Assembly: GCA_023151185.1 (NCBI GenBank)
Contig: JAKLJL010000001.1
Coordinates: 744,001 to 808,000 of the forward strand
Direction: 5' to 3'
Length of the DNA stretch: 64,000 nucleotides
From: Bacteroidota bacterium
GTDB lineage: Bacteria; Bacteroidota; JABWAT01
Shown piece by piece: positions 10,759 to 20,467 of this stretch (position 1 is the first letter of the stretch; the number at the start of each line of letters is the position of its first letter). Below the pieces are notes generated by a model. That model saw nothing but the letters and a program-made list of their open reading frames with translations, ran no database searches and had not been told where the DNA came from. The position numbers were made by a program, and so were the translations under genes.

Positions 10759-12152
10759 ACCGCTGCTCCTTCCAGAAGGTGAATTTTTTCAACAATCTCA
10801 TGAGTTTGGGGCAAAATTCCGCCAAACCGTCTGACGTGTTCAATCGGCGGGACATCCGAATACCCGGCCTTACTCAGAGCTAACCGGATTTCATCTTCAA
10901 GCTGGCCATTGCTCGCTTCAACCACGACAATCTGCCGGATCTGTTTCAGCCTGCTGATAAGACCATTTACCGGGAAAGGCCAGGCGGTTACCGGGCGGAA
11001 AAGTCCTACCTGAATCCCTTCAGACCGTAACTGCTGAACGGCACCTTTTGCCATCTGGGCAGGAGTATTCATGGCCACAAGTAAAATTTCAGCGTCATCA
11101 CAGTAAAATTCATCAAACCGCTGTTCAGCTTCTGCCATCCGGGCATATTTCTCATTCAGGCGAATATTTCTGGCTTCCAGATCGGCTTCGGTAATATCGA
11201 TGGAAGCAATGAGGTTTCCACGATGATCAGCATCGCCATAAACAGCCCAGTCGGGTATTCCGGGTCTGATCATATAGTCCGGAAGTGAGACTTTGCCGGT
11301 TATCTGCCCCAGATATCCATCCCCGATCAGAATCACCGGGTTTCTGTATTTGAAAGTCAGTTCAAAGGCCAGCATGGTGAAGTCCAGCATTTCCTGGGGT
11401 GTTGCCGGCGCAAGAACAATGGCATGTGTGTTTCCATGACCCAGTCCGCGGCAGACAAGCTTGATGTCACTCTGCTCGGGTGCAATATTTCCAAGTCCGG
11501 GTCCGCCGCGCATGATATTGACTACAACTGAGGGAACCTCAGCTCCGATCATGTAGGAAATCCCTTCCAGCATCAGCGAAAAACCGGGTGAAGAAGTAAA
11601 GGTCATGCAGGGAAGTCCGGCACCGCCGGTTCCGTACAGCATATTAATGGCAGCAACCTCTGATACAGCCTGAATGAAAATTCCATCCAGATTGGGTAAG
11701 AGTTTTGCCATCAGCTCGGCTCCTTCGGTCGATGGGGTAATCGGGTAGCCATAAAAGTGGCGGCATCCTGCAAGAACTGCGCCGATGGACGAAGCATAGG
11801 TGCCTTTGATCAGGATTGGTTTTCCGGGGTTGATCGGGACCCTGATATCCGGAATGGTCACTGCCTTTGGCACCGTCCGGGTAATACCCGTGAAGGTATC
11901 CTTTGTGACAACTGAATAATCATCCGTGACCGAATCCATGTGAAGCCCATAGGGTTCCGGACAGGCCGTAACACATAAACCGCAATGACTGCAGTTTTCA
12001 AGGTGAAGAACCACCGGGGTAAGCCCGGTAAGCGGGTTGATTTCATTTCCCATTTCAATACAGTTGTGAACACAGGCATCGATGCACCGTGCACACCCTT
12101 TACAGTAAGAAGGGTCAACCGCCGGTAAAAGATGTTCTCTTGAATTTGGCAT
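10755..12152 (-). CDS. 2-oxoacid:ferredoxin oxidoreductase, N-terminal 2[4Fe-4S] ferredoxin (delta) fused to alpha subunit
   Basis: CKGCARCIDACVHNC...CSHCGLCVTACPEP then GYPITPSTEGAELMAK...MRGGPGLGN. Overlaps the downstream gene by 4 bp. Confidence 0.88.
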   Translation of the reverse strand: MPNSREHLLPAVDPSYCKGCARCIDACVHNCIEMGNEINPLTGLTPVVLHLENCSHCGLCVTACPEPYGLHMDSVTDDYSVVTKDTFTGITRTVPKAVTIPDIRVPINPGKPILIKGTYASSIGAVLAGCRHFYGYPITPSTEGAELMAKLLPNLDGIFIQAVSEVAAINMLYGTGGAGLPCMTFTSSPGFSLMLEGISYMIGAEVPSVVVNIMRGGPGLGNIAPEQSDIKLVCRGLGHGNTHAIVLAPATPQEMLDFTMLAFELTFKYRNPVILIGDGYLGQITGKVSLPDYMIRPGIPDWAVYGDADHRGNLIASIDITEADLEARNIRLNEKYARMAEAEQRFDEFYCDDAEILLVAMNTPAQMAKGAVQQLRSEGIQVGLFRPVTAWPFPVNGLISRLKQIRQIVVVEASNGQLEDEIRLALSKAGYSDVPPIEHVRRFGGILPQTHEIVEKIHLLEGAAV

Positions 12153-12483
12153 AACTAACTCCTGAGAGTTCTGATTTTTAATGAACCCAATTTACCGTAT
12201 TTATTTTTTAAAGGGAAGGTTTTTCAGGAATCCTAATCCGATTATAATTAGCACTTTATTGTCTTTAAGTTCATAAAAAAACGATACTTAAGGAAAATCT
12301 GACGACCTCTGTACCCGTCACTCCGGCTGAGGTAGTTTCCCTTAATTTAAAAAGTTAATCTGGTGAATACTTAAAAATATTAAGAGACGGGGGATGAACT
12401 TGTCTGGTGAATTTTGTATTTTTCAGGAAGCTGCAACCTGATGTCAGGGCAGATATCCAAACCAGATACCCGGAGTTTTTCCA

Positions 12484-14163
12484 ATGAAAAAGGACTTAAA
12501 CCAGTTCAGTTCTGAATTAACACAAAAGGTCAGCCAGGTCGGATCAAAAGCGATGCTTTACGGCATCGGGATGACAGATGCAGACATGGAAAAAGCTCAG
12601 GTTGGTATTGCAAGCATGGGATGGGATGGAAACCCCTGCAACATGCATTTAAATGCCCTTGCTCAGGAAGTTAAAAAGGGTTGCCAGGAAGCCGGACTTT
12701 ATGGATTGGTGTTCCATACGATTGGAGTTTCGGACGGAATTTCGATGGGCACACAAGGAATGAAAGCCAGCCTCCCGAGCCGTGATATCATTGCAGATTC
12801 CATTGAAACTGTGATGAAAGCGCAATGGTATGATGCCTGTATCAGTTTACCCGGATGTGATAAAAATATGCCGGGTGCCGTCATGGGGATGTCCAGAATT
12901 AACCGTCCTTCCATAATGGTCTATGGCGGTGCAATCCGTGCAGGAAAATTAGGGGACCGCAAACTTGATGTGGTTTCAGCCTTTGAAAGTTACGGGGAAT
13001 ATCTATCGGGAAAAATTACCCAGGAAGAAATGAATGCAGTTTTGCGGGAAGCCTGTCCCGGGCAGGGAGCCTGTGGTGGGATGTATACTGCAAATACCAT
13101 GGCAGCCGCCATCGAAACCCTTGGGCTTTCGCTGCCCTACAGTTCATCCATTCCGGCCAATAGTGTTGAGAAAATCGCCGAGTGCCGTGCTGCCGGAAAG
13201 GCCACGCGTCACTTGCTTGAAAAGGACATCAAACCGTCAGATATCCTCACCCGCCAGGCCTTTTTAAATGCCATTGCAGTTGTCATCGCACTTGGTGGTT
13301 CCACCAATGCAGTTCTTCATCTTCTTGCCATGGCCAGAACAGCAAAAGTTCAGCTTTCTATCGATGATTTTCAGACCGTTTCGGATAAAGTTCCCTATCT
13401 GGCAGATCTGAAACCCTCAGGAAAGTATGTCTTCGAAGATTTATATGCGGTTGGCGGAGTTCCCGCCGTACAAAAACTGCTTCTGAAACATGGATTTATT
13501 GACGGATCCTGCCTGACTGTAACCGGTAAAACTCTGGGCGAAAATCTGGCCGCCTGCCGGGATCTTGAAAAGGAACAGGTCATTATCATGCCGGTTGATC
13601 AGCCGCTGAAAGCTTCCGGTCACCTCAGGATTCTTTACGGAAATCTCTCACCCGAAGGTGCCGTAGCTAAAATTACCGGAAAAGAAGGGTTGGTTTTTAC
13701 AGGTCCTGCCCGGGTTTTTGATGGTGAAGAGGCGGCCCTGACCGGTATTCAAAAAGGAGAAGTCAAGTCCGGTGATGTTGTGGTCATCCGGTATGAAGGC
13801 CCCAAAGGCGGGCCGGGGATGAGGGAAATGCTGTCCATTACTGCGGCTATTATGGGTGCTGGTCTTGGGAAAAGTGTAGCTTTGATAACAGACGGCAGAT
13901 TTTCTGGTGGAACCCATGGGTTCGTTGTTGGTCATATTACACCTGAAGCCCAAACCGGCGGCCCCATTGGGTTATTGCAAAATGGCGATGTCATCACCAT
14001 TGATGCGGTGAAAAACAGCCTTTCGGTTGCGGTGTCCGGGACAGAGCTGGCCGCCAGAAAACAAAACTGGATTGAACCGCCGTTAAGCGTAACGGAAGGA
14101 GTCCTGTACAAGTATGCCAAACTGGTTTCCTCTGCCTCTGAAGGGTGTGTAACTGATCTTTAA
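12484..14163 (+). CDS. ilvD: Dihydroxy-acid dehydratase
   Basis: [55 protein letters not shown]; length 559 aa. Confidence 0.95.
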   Translation: MKKDLNQFSSELTQKVSQVGSKAMLYGIGMTDADMEKAQVGIASMGWDGNPCNMHLNALAQEVKKGCQEAGLYGLVFHTIGVSDGISMGTQGMKASLPSRDIIADSIETVMKAQWYDACISLPGCDKNMPGAVMGMSRINRPSIMVYGGAIRAGKLGDRKLDVVSAFESYGEYLSGKITQEEMNAVLREACPGQGACGGMYTANTMAAAIETLGLSLPYSSSIPANSVEKIAECRAAGKATRHLLEKDIKPSDILTRQAFLNAIAVVIALGGSTNAVLHLLAMARTAKVQLSIDDFQTVSDKVPYLADLKPSGKYVFEDLYAVGGVPAVQKLLLKHGFIDGSCLTVTGKTLGENLAACRDLEKEQVIIMPVDQPLKASGHLRILYGNLSPEGAVAKITGKEGLVFTGPARVFDGEEAALTGIQKGEVKSGDVVVIRYEGPKGGPGMREMLSITAAIMGAGLGKSVALITDGRFSGGTHGFVVGHITPEAQTGGPIGLLQNGDVITIDAVKNSLSVAVSGTELAARKQNWIEPPLSVTEGVLYKYAKLVSSASEGCVTDL

Positions 14164-14181
14164 ATCTGAAAGAGTAGTCCA

Positions 14182-14793
14182 GTGCTTGAAGAATCACCAG
14201 TTGCATCGGTCATTTTAATACTTATTCTGGGACCCGGATTATACGGGCTTTTATACGACGGGTCCCTGATCCGGAAATGGATGCTTTCTCCCTATTCTGT
14301 AAAGCGGGGAGAAGGAATTCTGACTCTTGTAACCAGCGGATTTGTACATGCTGACTGGGGACACCTTCTTTTTAATCTGATTTCCTTTTTCTTCTTTGCT
14401 TTTCCGCTTGAAAAAACAATCGGGTCGCTTGATTTTTTTCTGGTTTACTCATTAAGTCTTGTAATTTCCATCCTGCCGGATATGATTTCTCAGCGGGATA
14501 ATCCCAATTATGCCACCTTGGGTGCTTCTGGTGCTATTTCGGGGGTCATCTACAGTTTTATCCTGTTCTACCCGATGACGGAAATCTATCTGTTCCTGAT
14601 TCCCGTCGGAATTCCGGCCTGGCTTTTTGCCCTGCTTTACCTGGCGGGCTCAGCCCTGGCTGCCCGGTATCAATGGGGAAATATCAACCACTCGGCACAT
14701 TTTACCGGTGCGGTCACCGGGGCCCTGGTCACTTTTCTTCTTTTTCCGGATCTGTTCAGGGAATGGGCATCATTTCTATTCCCCTGGTTCTGA
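14182..14793 (+). CDS. Rhomboid family intramembrane serine protease
   Basis: HADWGHLLFNLISF, catalytic GASGAISG, later HSAHFTGAVTG; multiple hydrophobic helices; GTG start. Confidence 0.85.
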   Translation: MLEESPVASVILILILGPGLYGLLYDGSLIRKWMLSPYSVKRGEGILTLVTSGFVHADWGHLLFNLISFFFFAFPLEKTIGSLDFFLVYSLSLVISILPDMISQRDNPNYATLGASGAISGVIYSFILFYPMTEIYLFLIPVGIPAWLFALLYLAGSALAARYQWGNINHSAHFTGAVTGALVTFLLFPDLFREWASFLFPWF

Positions 14794-14818
14794 AGGGTAA
14801 ATCCAGATAAAATTCGGG

Positions 14819-14849
14819 TTGATCCTTTCTTCTGCTTTGGATACCTTTG
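14819..14849 (+). promoter_or_regulatory. Bacteroidota-type promoter TTG-N20-TACCTTTG
   Basis: TTG at 14819-14821, 20 nt, TACCTTTG at 14842-14849, 25 nt before the ATG at 14875. Confidence 0.65.
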
Positions 14850-14874
14850 GACTTACCAAATTTCTGGAGACACT

Positions 14875-15501
14875 ATGAATTTCAGATCAGTATTACTTTC
14901 CGCCCTTGTTGTATCCGGCGCTTTTTCAGCAGTCGCCCAAACAGAAGCAGAATCTTCGGCAAAGGAGGCTCTGGATGCGATTAAGGCTAAAAAATGGGCA
15001 ACTGCCGGAACGGCACTTCAAACGGCACTGATGGAGGTCAACAACCAGATAGCAGAGGAATTTAAGCTGGCACTTCCAAAACCGGCAGCCGGCTGGACGG
15101 AAGAATCCTCTGATGGAATACAAACCGGTCTTGGAATTCTGGGCGGTGGCTCAGGTGCTGAAAAAACCTATCAGTTGATCCAAAACCAGACAGATGAGTC
15201 CTATACTGAAACGCCGTCTGTAAAAATTTCGATTCTTGCTAACTCCCCAATGGTCAGTACCATTTCAATGGCCATCAGCAACCCGATGATGATGGGCGCA
15301 ATGGGGAAATCGGTTAAAGTTGGCAGTGAAAAGGGAATTGAGAAAGCAGAACCCGAGAACAAATCTTATGAAATAACCCTCCTGGTTGGCGGAAATGTGC
15401 TGGTCACCATTTCAGGGACCGGAATTACCGACCGGAAAGTGGTTCTGGATTATGCCCAGGCAATTGATTTTAAAAAAATAAAAGCTGTAATGGCCGAATA
15501 A
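14875..15501 (+). CDS. Secreted protein of unknown function
   Basis: Signal peptide MNFRSVLLSALVVSGAFSAVAQ; no motif recognised; 208 aa. Confidence 0.7.
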   Translation: MNFRSVLLSALVVSGAFSAVAQTEAESSAKEALDAIKAKKWATAGTALQTALMEVNNQIAEEFKLALPKPAAGWTEESSDGIQTGLGILGGGSGAEKTYQLIQNQTDESYTETPSVKISILANSPMVSTISMAISNPMMMGAMGKSVKVGSEKGIEKAEPENKSYEITLLVGGNVLVTISGTGITDRKVVLDYAQAIDFKKIKAVMAE

Positions 15502-15513
15502 AAAGGATCCGAA

Positions 15514-16728
15514 ATGAAAAAAATTCTTGTTTTTGTTGCCGGGGCACTTCTTGCAGGCGGAGTTTCCGGGCAGGATAAATCGAGGTTTGTTGAGCCGAAA
15601 CCCGGTTATTTTGATCAGCTTAAAAAAATGGCTGAGGACCAGAAAGGAAAATTTACAGAAAAGAAACGGGTTTTCAAGGCTGACTTTTCTTCCGTAAATC
15701 CACCTAAAGAGAATTCAGAATTTAAAGTTATCTGGCATCAGAATCCGGTTTCACAGGGAATTACAGGAACCTGCTGGTGCTTTTCGACTACCTCCTTTTA
15801 TGAGTCTGAAGTTTACCGCCTGACAGGTAAAAAAGTCCGGATTTCTGAACTTTATACAGTTTACTGGGAATATGTTGAGAAAACGGTGCGGTTCATCAGG
15901 GAAAGAGGAAATTCTTTCATTGGAGAAGGATCCGAATCGAATGCAGTAGCCCGTCTGTATAAAAAGTACGGTGCTGTTCCGGCTGAAAGTTATGATGGGC
16001 TTCTTCCGGGATATTCCTGCCACGATCATGAAGCCATGTTTTCCGAAATTGAAGCTTTCCTGAAATCAGTTAAAGAACGGAATCAGTGGAATGAAGAATT
16101 TGCAGTTGAGACAGTAAAGTCAATCCTGAACCATTACATCGGAAAACCACCGGTCAGTGTTTCGGTTGGCGGTAAGTTGCTGACCCCTTCTGAATATCTG
16201 GCCACTGAGCTGAAACTGAAAATGGATGATTATGTTGAAATTCTCAGTTTACTCGAAAAGCCGTACTGGCAGCAGGTAGACTATCCGGTTCCGGATAACT
16301 GGTGGAAAAACTCAGATTACTACAATGTCCCGCTTGAAGACTACATGGCTGCCCTGAATCAGGCTGTTGAGAAAGGATACACTGTTTCTATTGGCGGGGA
16401 TGTCTCTGAACCCGGTCTGGATGGGTTTGAAGGGGTTGCTTTTATTCCATCTTTTGACATTCCGGCTGCGAACATTGACGAAAATGCCCGCCAGTTCCGG
16501 TTTTCGAATGGAACCACGACCGATGACCATGGAATTCACCTTGTTGGCTATGCCGATAAGGACGGAAAGCGGTGGTACCTGATCAAAGATTCAGGATCGG
16601 GCAGCCGGAATCACCCCAATGCTCCTGGGTATTTTTATTTCCGGGAAGACTATGTGAAGCTGAAAATGATGGGATTCACTGTCCATCGTTCTGCGGTAAA
16701 AGACCTTCTCGCCAAATTTAAAAATTAA
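15514..16728 (+). CDS. C1 (papain/bleomycin-hydrolase-like) family peptidase, secreted
   Basis: Signal peptide; catalytic Cys region QGITGTCWCFSTTSF; His region DDHGIHLVGYA; YLIKDSGSGS where papain-type enzymes have KNSWG. Confidence 0.85.
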   Translation: MKKILVFVAGALLAGGVSGQDKSRFVEPKPGYFDQLKKMAEDQKGKFTEKKRVFKADFSSVNPPKENSEFKVIWHQNPVSQGITGTCWCFSTTSFYESEVYRLTGKKVRISELYTVYWEYVEKTVRFIRERGNSFIGEGSESNAVARLYKKYGAVPAESYDGLLPGYSCHDHEAMFSEIEAFLKSVKERNQWNEEFAVETVKSILNHYIGKPPVSVSVGGKLLTPSEYLATELKLKMDDYVEILSLLEKPYWQQVDYPVPDNWWKNSDYYNVPLEDYMAALNQAVEKGYTVSIGGDVSEPGLDGFEGVAFIPSFDIPAANIDENARQFRFSNGTTTDDHGIHLVGYADKDGKRWYLIKDSGSGSRNHPNAPGYFYFREDYVKLKMMGFTVHRSAVKDLLAKFKN

Positions 16729-16737
16729 TTCCTGCCG

Positions 16738-16767
16738 GCATCCGTACCCGATTTCAGGTACGGATGC
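16738..16767 (+). terminator. Intergenic hairpin after C1 peptidase gene
   Basis: GCATCCGTACC-cgatttca-GGTACGGATGC, perfect 11-bp stem; weak U content. Confidence 0.5.
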
Positions 16768-16830
16768 TGAACTTCCTGCCCGGTTTCTGTGTTTCCCGTC
16801 TGTTCACCCATTACCAATCCGGAAAAATTC

Positions 16831-17763
16831 ATGGCTTCTGTGATCGAATTACGCGATGTTTCAAAAACATTCAAGGATGTCCGGGCAGTAAAATCTCTTT
16901 CTGCTGATATTAACCAGGGAGAATTTGTTGCTTTGCTTGGGCCGAATGGCGCAGGAAAAACCACTTTGGTTGAAATGATTGAAGGGATCCAGAAACCGGA
17001 TTCCGGTCAGATTCATCTGTTTGGAAAACCCTGGGCAGGAAATGAACCCGTTCTGAGAAAGAAAATTGGTCTTTCACTCCAGGAAACCCATTTTATTGAC
17101 AAAATTACCGTGTGGGAAACCCTCGATCTTTTTGCCTCTTTTTTTGGAATCGGGAAAGACCGGTGTACTGAAGTCCTGAAACTTATCCGTCTCGAAGACA
17201 AAAAGACCTCCTATACGGCCAACCTCTCAGGCGGACAGCGGCAACGGCTTGCTCTTGGTGTAGCATTGCTCAACGAACCGGAACTGCTGCTTCTTGATGA
17301 ACCCACCACCGGTCTTGACCCTGCTGCCCGCCGGGATATCTGGGACATTCTGCTGAAACTGAAGGAAACGGGTACAACTCTGATTCTGACCACCCACTAT
17401 ATGGAGGAGGCAGAATTTCTTTGTGACCGGATTGTCATGATGAACAAAGGAGAAATTCTGGCACAGGGTACTCTGGAAGACTTGCTTGCCACGCACGGCA
17501 GCCGGGAGCAGATTCAGATTCAGCTAACCGAAGCGGTTGATCTCCAGTTTCTTGCGGGACAACCGGGTTTTTTAACCTGTCATTCTCTTGAGAACAAAAA
17601 AGTACATACGTTTGCCGTAACTGACACACCAGGTGCTGTTCAGATTTTACTGACAGAAGTTAAAAAATCGGGTGCTGAAATCAGGTCACTTGAATGCACC
17701 CGTCGCACGCTGGATGATTTATTTATTGAAATGACAGGCCATCACCTGTCTGAGGAGGCCTGA
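16831..17763 (+). CDS. ABC transporter ATP-binding protein (ABC-2 export type)
   Basis: Walker A GPNGAGKTT, signature NLSGGQRQR, Walker B LLLLDEPTTGLD. ORF track starts at 16789; MASVIELRDVSKTF at 16831 is the likelier start. Confidence 0.92.
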   Translation: MASVIELRDVSKTFKDVRAVKSLSADINQGEFVALLGPNGAGKTTLVEMIEGIQKPDSGQIHLFGKPWAGNEPVLRKKIGLSLQETHFIDKITVWETLDLFASFFGIGKDRCTEVLKLIRLEDKKTSYTANLSGGQRQRLALGVALLNEPELLLLDEPTTGLDPAARRDIWDILLKLKETGTTLILTTHYMEEAEFLCDRIVMMNKGEILAQGTLEDLLATHGSREQIQIQLTEAVDLQFLAGQPGFLTCHSLENKKVHTFAVTDTPGAVQILLTEVKKSGAEIRSLECTRRTLDDLFIEMTGHHLSEEA

Positions 17764-18845
17764 TGTCACGATCTTTCTTGAAACTGGTTTTGGTTCAGTT
17801 CCGTGAATTTTTCCGGGAACCGGCCATTATTTTCTGGTCTATCATTTTTCCGGTTGCCATCGCCTCGACTCTGGGTGCTGCCTTTTCTGATAAGCCTGAA
17901 GTTCACCAAACGGTCGGCCTCGCCGGTGGAATTCCGGAAAAAGGCTCTTTTGGTGGATTACTGAAGTCGGGCCAAACAGACAACGCAGGCGGGGTGATTG
18001 TAAAAACCGGGTCGGAAGCCTCGGGAGAAATTATCCTTCACTTCAGAACAGTGTCACCTGATTCTGCGATTCTGCTGATGAAAAGAGGGATCATCCAGCT
18101 TTATGTCCTGAAGGAAACCGATTCCACAGTTTCCTTTCACTTTGACAAGGCGAATTCTGCTGCACAGCTTGCTTACCTGGCGATTCTATCTGGGATGAAC
18201 GGGAATGAAACCCAACGCCATTCTGTCGTGCCGATGACCCTGCCGGGAACCCGTTACATTGATTTTCTGATTCCCGGACTGATGATGTTCGGGGTCATGA
18301 ATTCCTTTTTATGGGGAATCGGTTTTTCCCTGATTGAATTCAGGATGAAAAAACTCCTCAGGCGGATGCTGGCAACGCCAATGAAACGCCATGAGTTTAT
18401 TCTTTCGGTAATGGTGGCCCGGTTGTTTCTGGCCATGATTGAAGCCGGGATTCTTCTTGGATTTAGCTGGTTCTTTTTCGGGATTTACCCGGAAGGAAGC
18501 TGGATCGCCGTCCTGTTGCTGTTCCTGACCGGCGCTTTTGCCTTTACCGGAATCTCACTCCTGATAGCAGCAAGAATTGAAAAAACCAATATCGGAATCG
18601 GGTTTATTAATGCTGTTTCAATGCCGATGATGGTTCTTTCCGGGATTTTCTTCAGTTACCACAACTTTCCGCCGTTTCTGGTGTCGGTGATCCAGTATTT
18701 GCCGCTGACACTTCTGGCTGATGCAACACGGGCAGTGTTTGTTGAAGGGGCCGGTCTTGGAGAGACACTCATACCGGTTACCCTTTTACTGGCAACCGGT
18801 ATGGTTACATTTCTTGGCGGATTGAGGTTATTCCGCTGGCACTGA
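17763..18845 (+). CDS. ABC-2 type transporter permease
   Basis: Starts at the last base of the ATPase gene (TGATG); several TM segments, PGLMMFGVMNSFLWGIGFSLIEFRMKKLLRRMLATPM. Confidence 0.88.
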   Translation: MSRSFLKLVLVQFREFFREPAIIFWSIIFPVAIASTLGAAFSDKPEVHQTVGLAGGIPEKGSFGGLLKSGQTDNAGGVIVKTGSEASGEIILHFRTVSPDSAILLMKRGIIQLYVLKETDSTVSFHFDKANSAAQLAYLAILSGMNGNETQRHSVVPMTLPGTRYIDFLIPGLMMFGVMNSFLWGIGFSLIEFRMKKLLRRMLATPMKRHEFILSVMVARLFLAMIEAGILLGFSWFFFGIYPEGSWIAVLLLFLTGAFAFTGISLLIAARIEKTNIGIGFINAVSMPMMVLSGIFFSYHNFPPFLVSVIQYLPLTLLADATRAVFVEGAGLGETLIPVTLLLATGMVTFLGGLRLFRWH

Positions 18846-18853
18846 TCCGGTAA

Positions 18854-20059
18854 TCAGGCCAGTTTCACCAAATCGATAGCAATGATATTGGCGTTGAGTG
18901 ATTTTACTTTTTCAACCGTTCCCTGATGGGGTTCATCTGCCAGATTAATCCGGGCAACGGCAGCCTGAGCATCGGCAAACACAATGTTTTCCATTTCAAG
19001 TACGTTGATATTTTCAGCCTTAATTCCGTCCAGAACTGAAGCCAGTACACCAGGCTGATTCAAATGCCGGACGATAAGCCGCCAGGTGGCTGGAGATTTT
19101 ACCGACAGGTTTACAACATTGGGAACGTGGCCTGTTTCCTTGAATTCCCTGATGATCCTGACGGTTTCTGAGGCAATTGCTTCCTGTGCCTGATCGGTTG
19201 ATGCTCCAATGTGGTGGGTTCCGTAAACGCCCGGAAGCTGGACTACCGGATCTGTAAAGGCGGCCTCACTGGCATCCGGTTCATTGGCAAAGACATCAAG
19301 GCCTGCACGCAGCCCTTTTTCCCGGATGGCAGAACTTAGTGCATCCTGATCAATGATTTCACCCCGGGCGGTATTGATAAAGTAAGCCCCCTTTTTCATT
19401 GCATCAAAAAAGTCTTTTCCGATGATCCCACGGGTATCTTTTGACAGGGCCAGGTGAACACTGACCAGGTCTGAGTGACGGGCAACATCTCCCAGGGTTG
19501 GTGCAAAAGTAACCCCAAGTGCCGCTGCCTTTTCCTGAGTCAGGCTCCGGCTCCAGACTAAAACCGTCAGACCGAATGATTTCGCCCGGACGGCCATTTC
19601 CTTTCCGATATTTCCAAAACCAACCAGTCCCAGTGTTTTCCCGTAAATGCCTTTGGCTTTTGAATAGTCCTTTTTATTCCATTTCCCAGACCTGAGGTCT
19701 GCAACATTGTCCGGGATTCTCCGGTCCAGTCCAAGCAAGAGTCCGAATGCCAGTTCGGCAACAGCAATTGAATTTTTTCCCGGGCAGTTCGAAACGTAAA
19801 TTCCCTTCGAAGAGGCTGCCTGAACATCGATCGTATTGTATCCGGCACCAGCCCGGACTATCAGTTTAAGGGTCGAATTTTCCATCATCGGGGCCGTTAC
19901 CTTTGTTGAACGGACCACAAGGACATCAGGTGTGTTAGTCAGAATTGAGCGGGTCAGGGAATCGTCTTTAACATCCGGGTCGTAAATGACGGTGCATCCG
20001 GCCAGTTTTAATCCGTCCAGTCCGGACTGCTCAAATTTATCAGCAACAAGAACTTTCAT
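18854..20059 (-). CDS. serA: D-3-phosphoglycerate dehydrogenase with C-terminal ACT-like domain
   Basis: LGLVGFGNIGKEMA, NTARGEIIDQDAL, HIGAST, C-terminal regulatory region; 401 aa. Confidence 0.88.
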   Translation of the reverse strand: MKVLVADKFEQSGLDGLKLAGCTVIYDPDVKDDSLTRSILTNTPDVLVVRSTKVTAPMMENSTLKLIVRAGAGYNTIDVQAASSKGIYVSNCPGKNSIAVAELAFGLLLGLDRRIPDNVADLRSGKWNKKDYSKAKGIYGKTLGLVGFGNIGKEMAVRAKSFGLTVLVWSRSLTQEKAAALGVTFAPTLGDVARHSDLVSVHLALSKDTRGIIGKDFFDAMKKGAYFINTARGEIIDQDALSSAIREKGLRAGLDVFANEPDASEAAFTDPVVQLPGVYGTHHIGASTDQAQEAIASETVRIIREFKETGHVPNVVNLSVKSPATWRLIVRHLNQPGVLASVLDGIKAENINVLEMENIVFADAQAAVARINLADEPHQGTVEKVKSLNANIIAIDLVKLA

Positions 20060-20257
20060 GGTCGTGTATCTCCGTTTGGTTGGTCATGGTCAAAACTCAA
20101 TTTACGACACCAGGGTATTAATTTAAAGGGGTTCCGGAAAATTAATCCGCTGCTAATCCTTAGCCGGGAACAGTCAGTTAAAAATCTAATCTGCATTTTG
20201 AAAGCAGGACGGAATTTGAATTGAATTTCTTTATTTAATTCCTCATTTTCCTTAATT

Positions 20258-20467
20258 ATGAAACCAGAACCCACAATTCACAACACCTTTCAGGATTCAT
20301 TACAGAGTTTACTTGAACCGGTTAGGTCTAAGGCAACCGGTATTTTTGAAGAAATTCCGGTTCCATTCCGGAAAAACTGGTTTTATTCCCCGACCGGCGG
20401 GCAGTTTACGGCTGATCCCGAAATAATTTTATCAGACCTTCATCAATTTGCAGAAAGCCTTGTGTGA
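20258..20467 (+). CDS. Small hypothetical protein (69 aa) overlapping metF start
   Basis: ORF ends in GTGA overlapping the GTG start of metF at 20464; no recognised domain. Confidence 0.45.
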   Translation: MKPEPTIHNTFQDSLQSLLEPVRSKATGIFEEIPVPFRKNWFYSPTGGQFTADPEIILSDLHQFAESLV

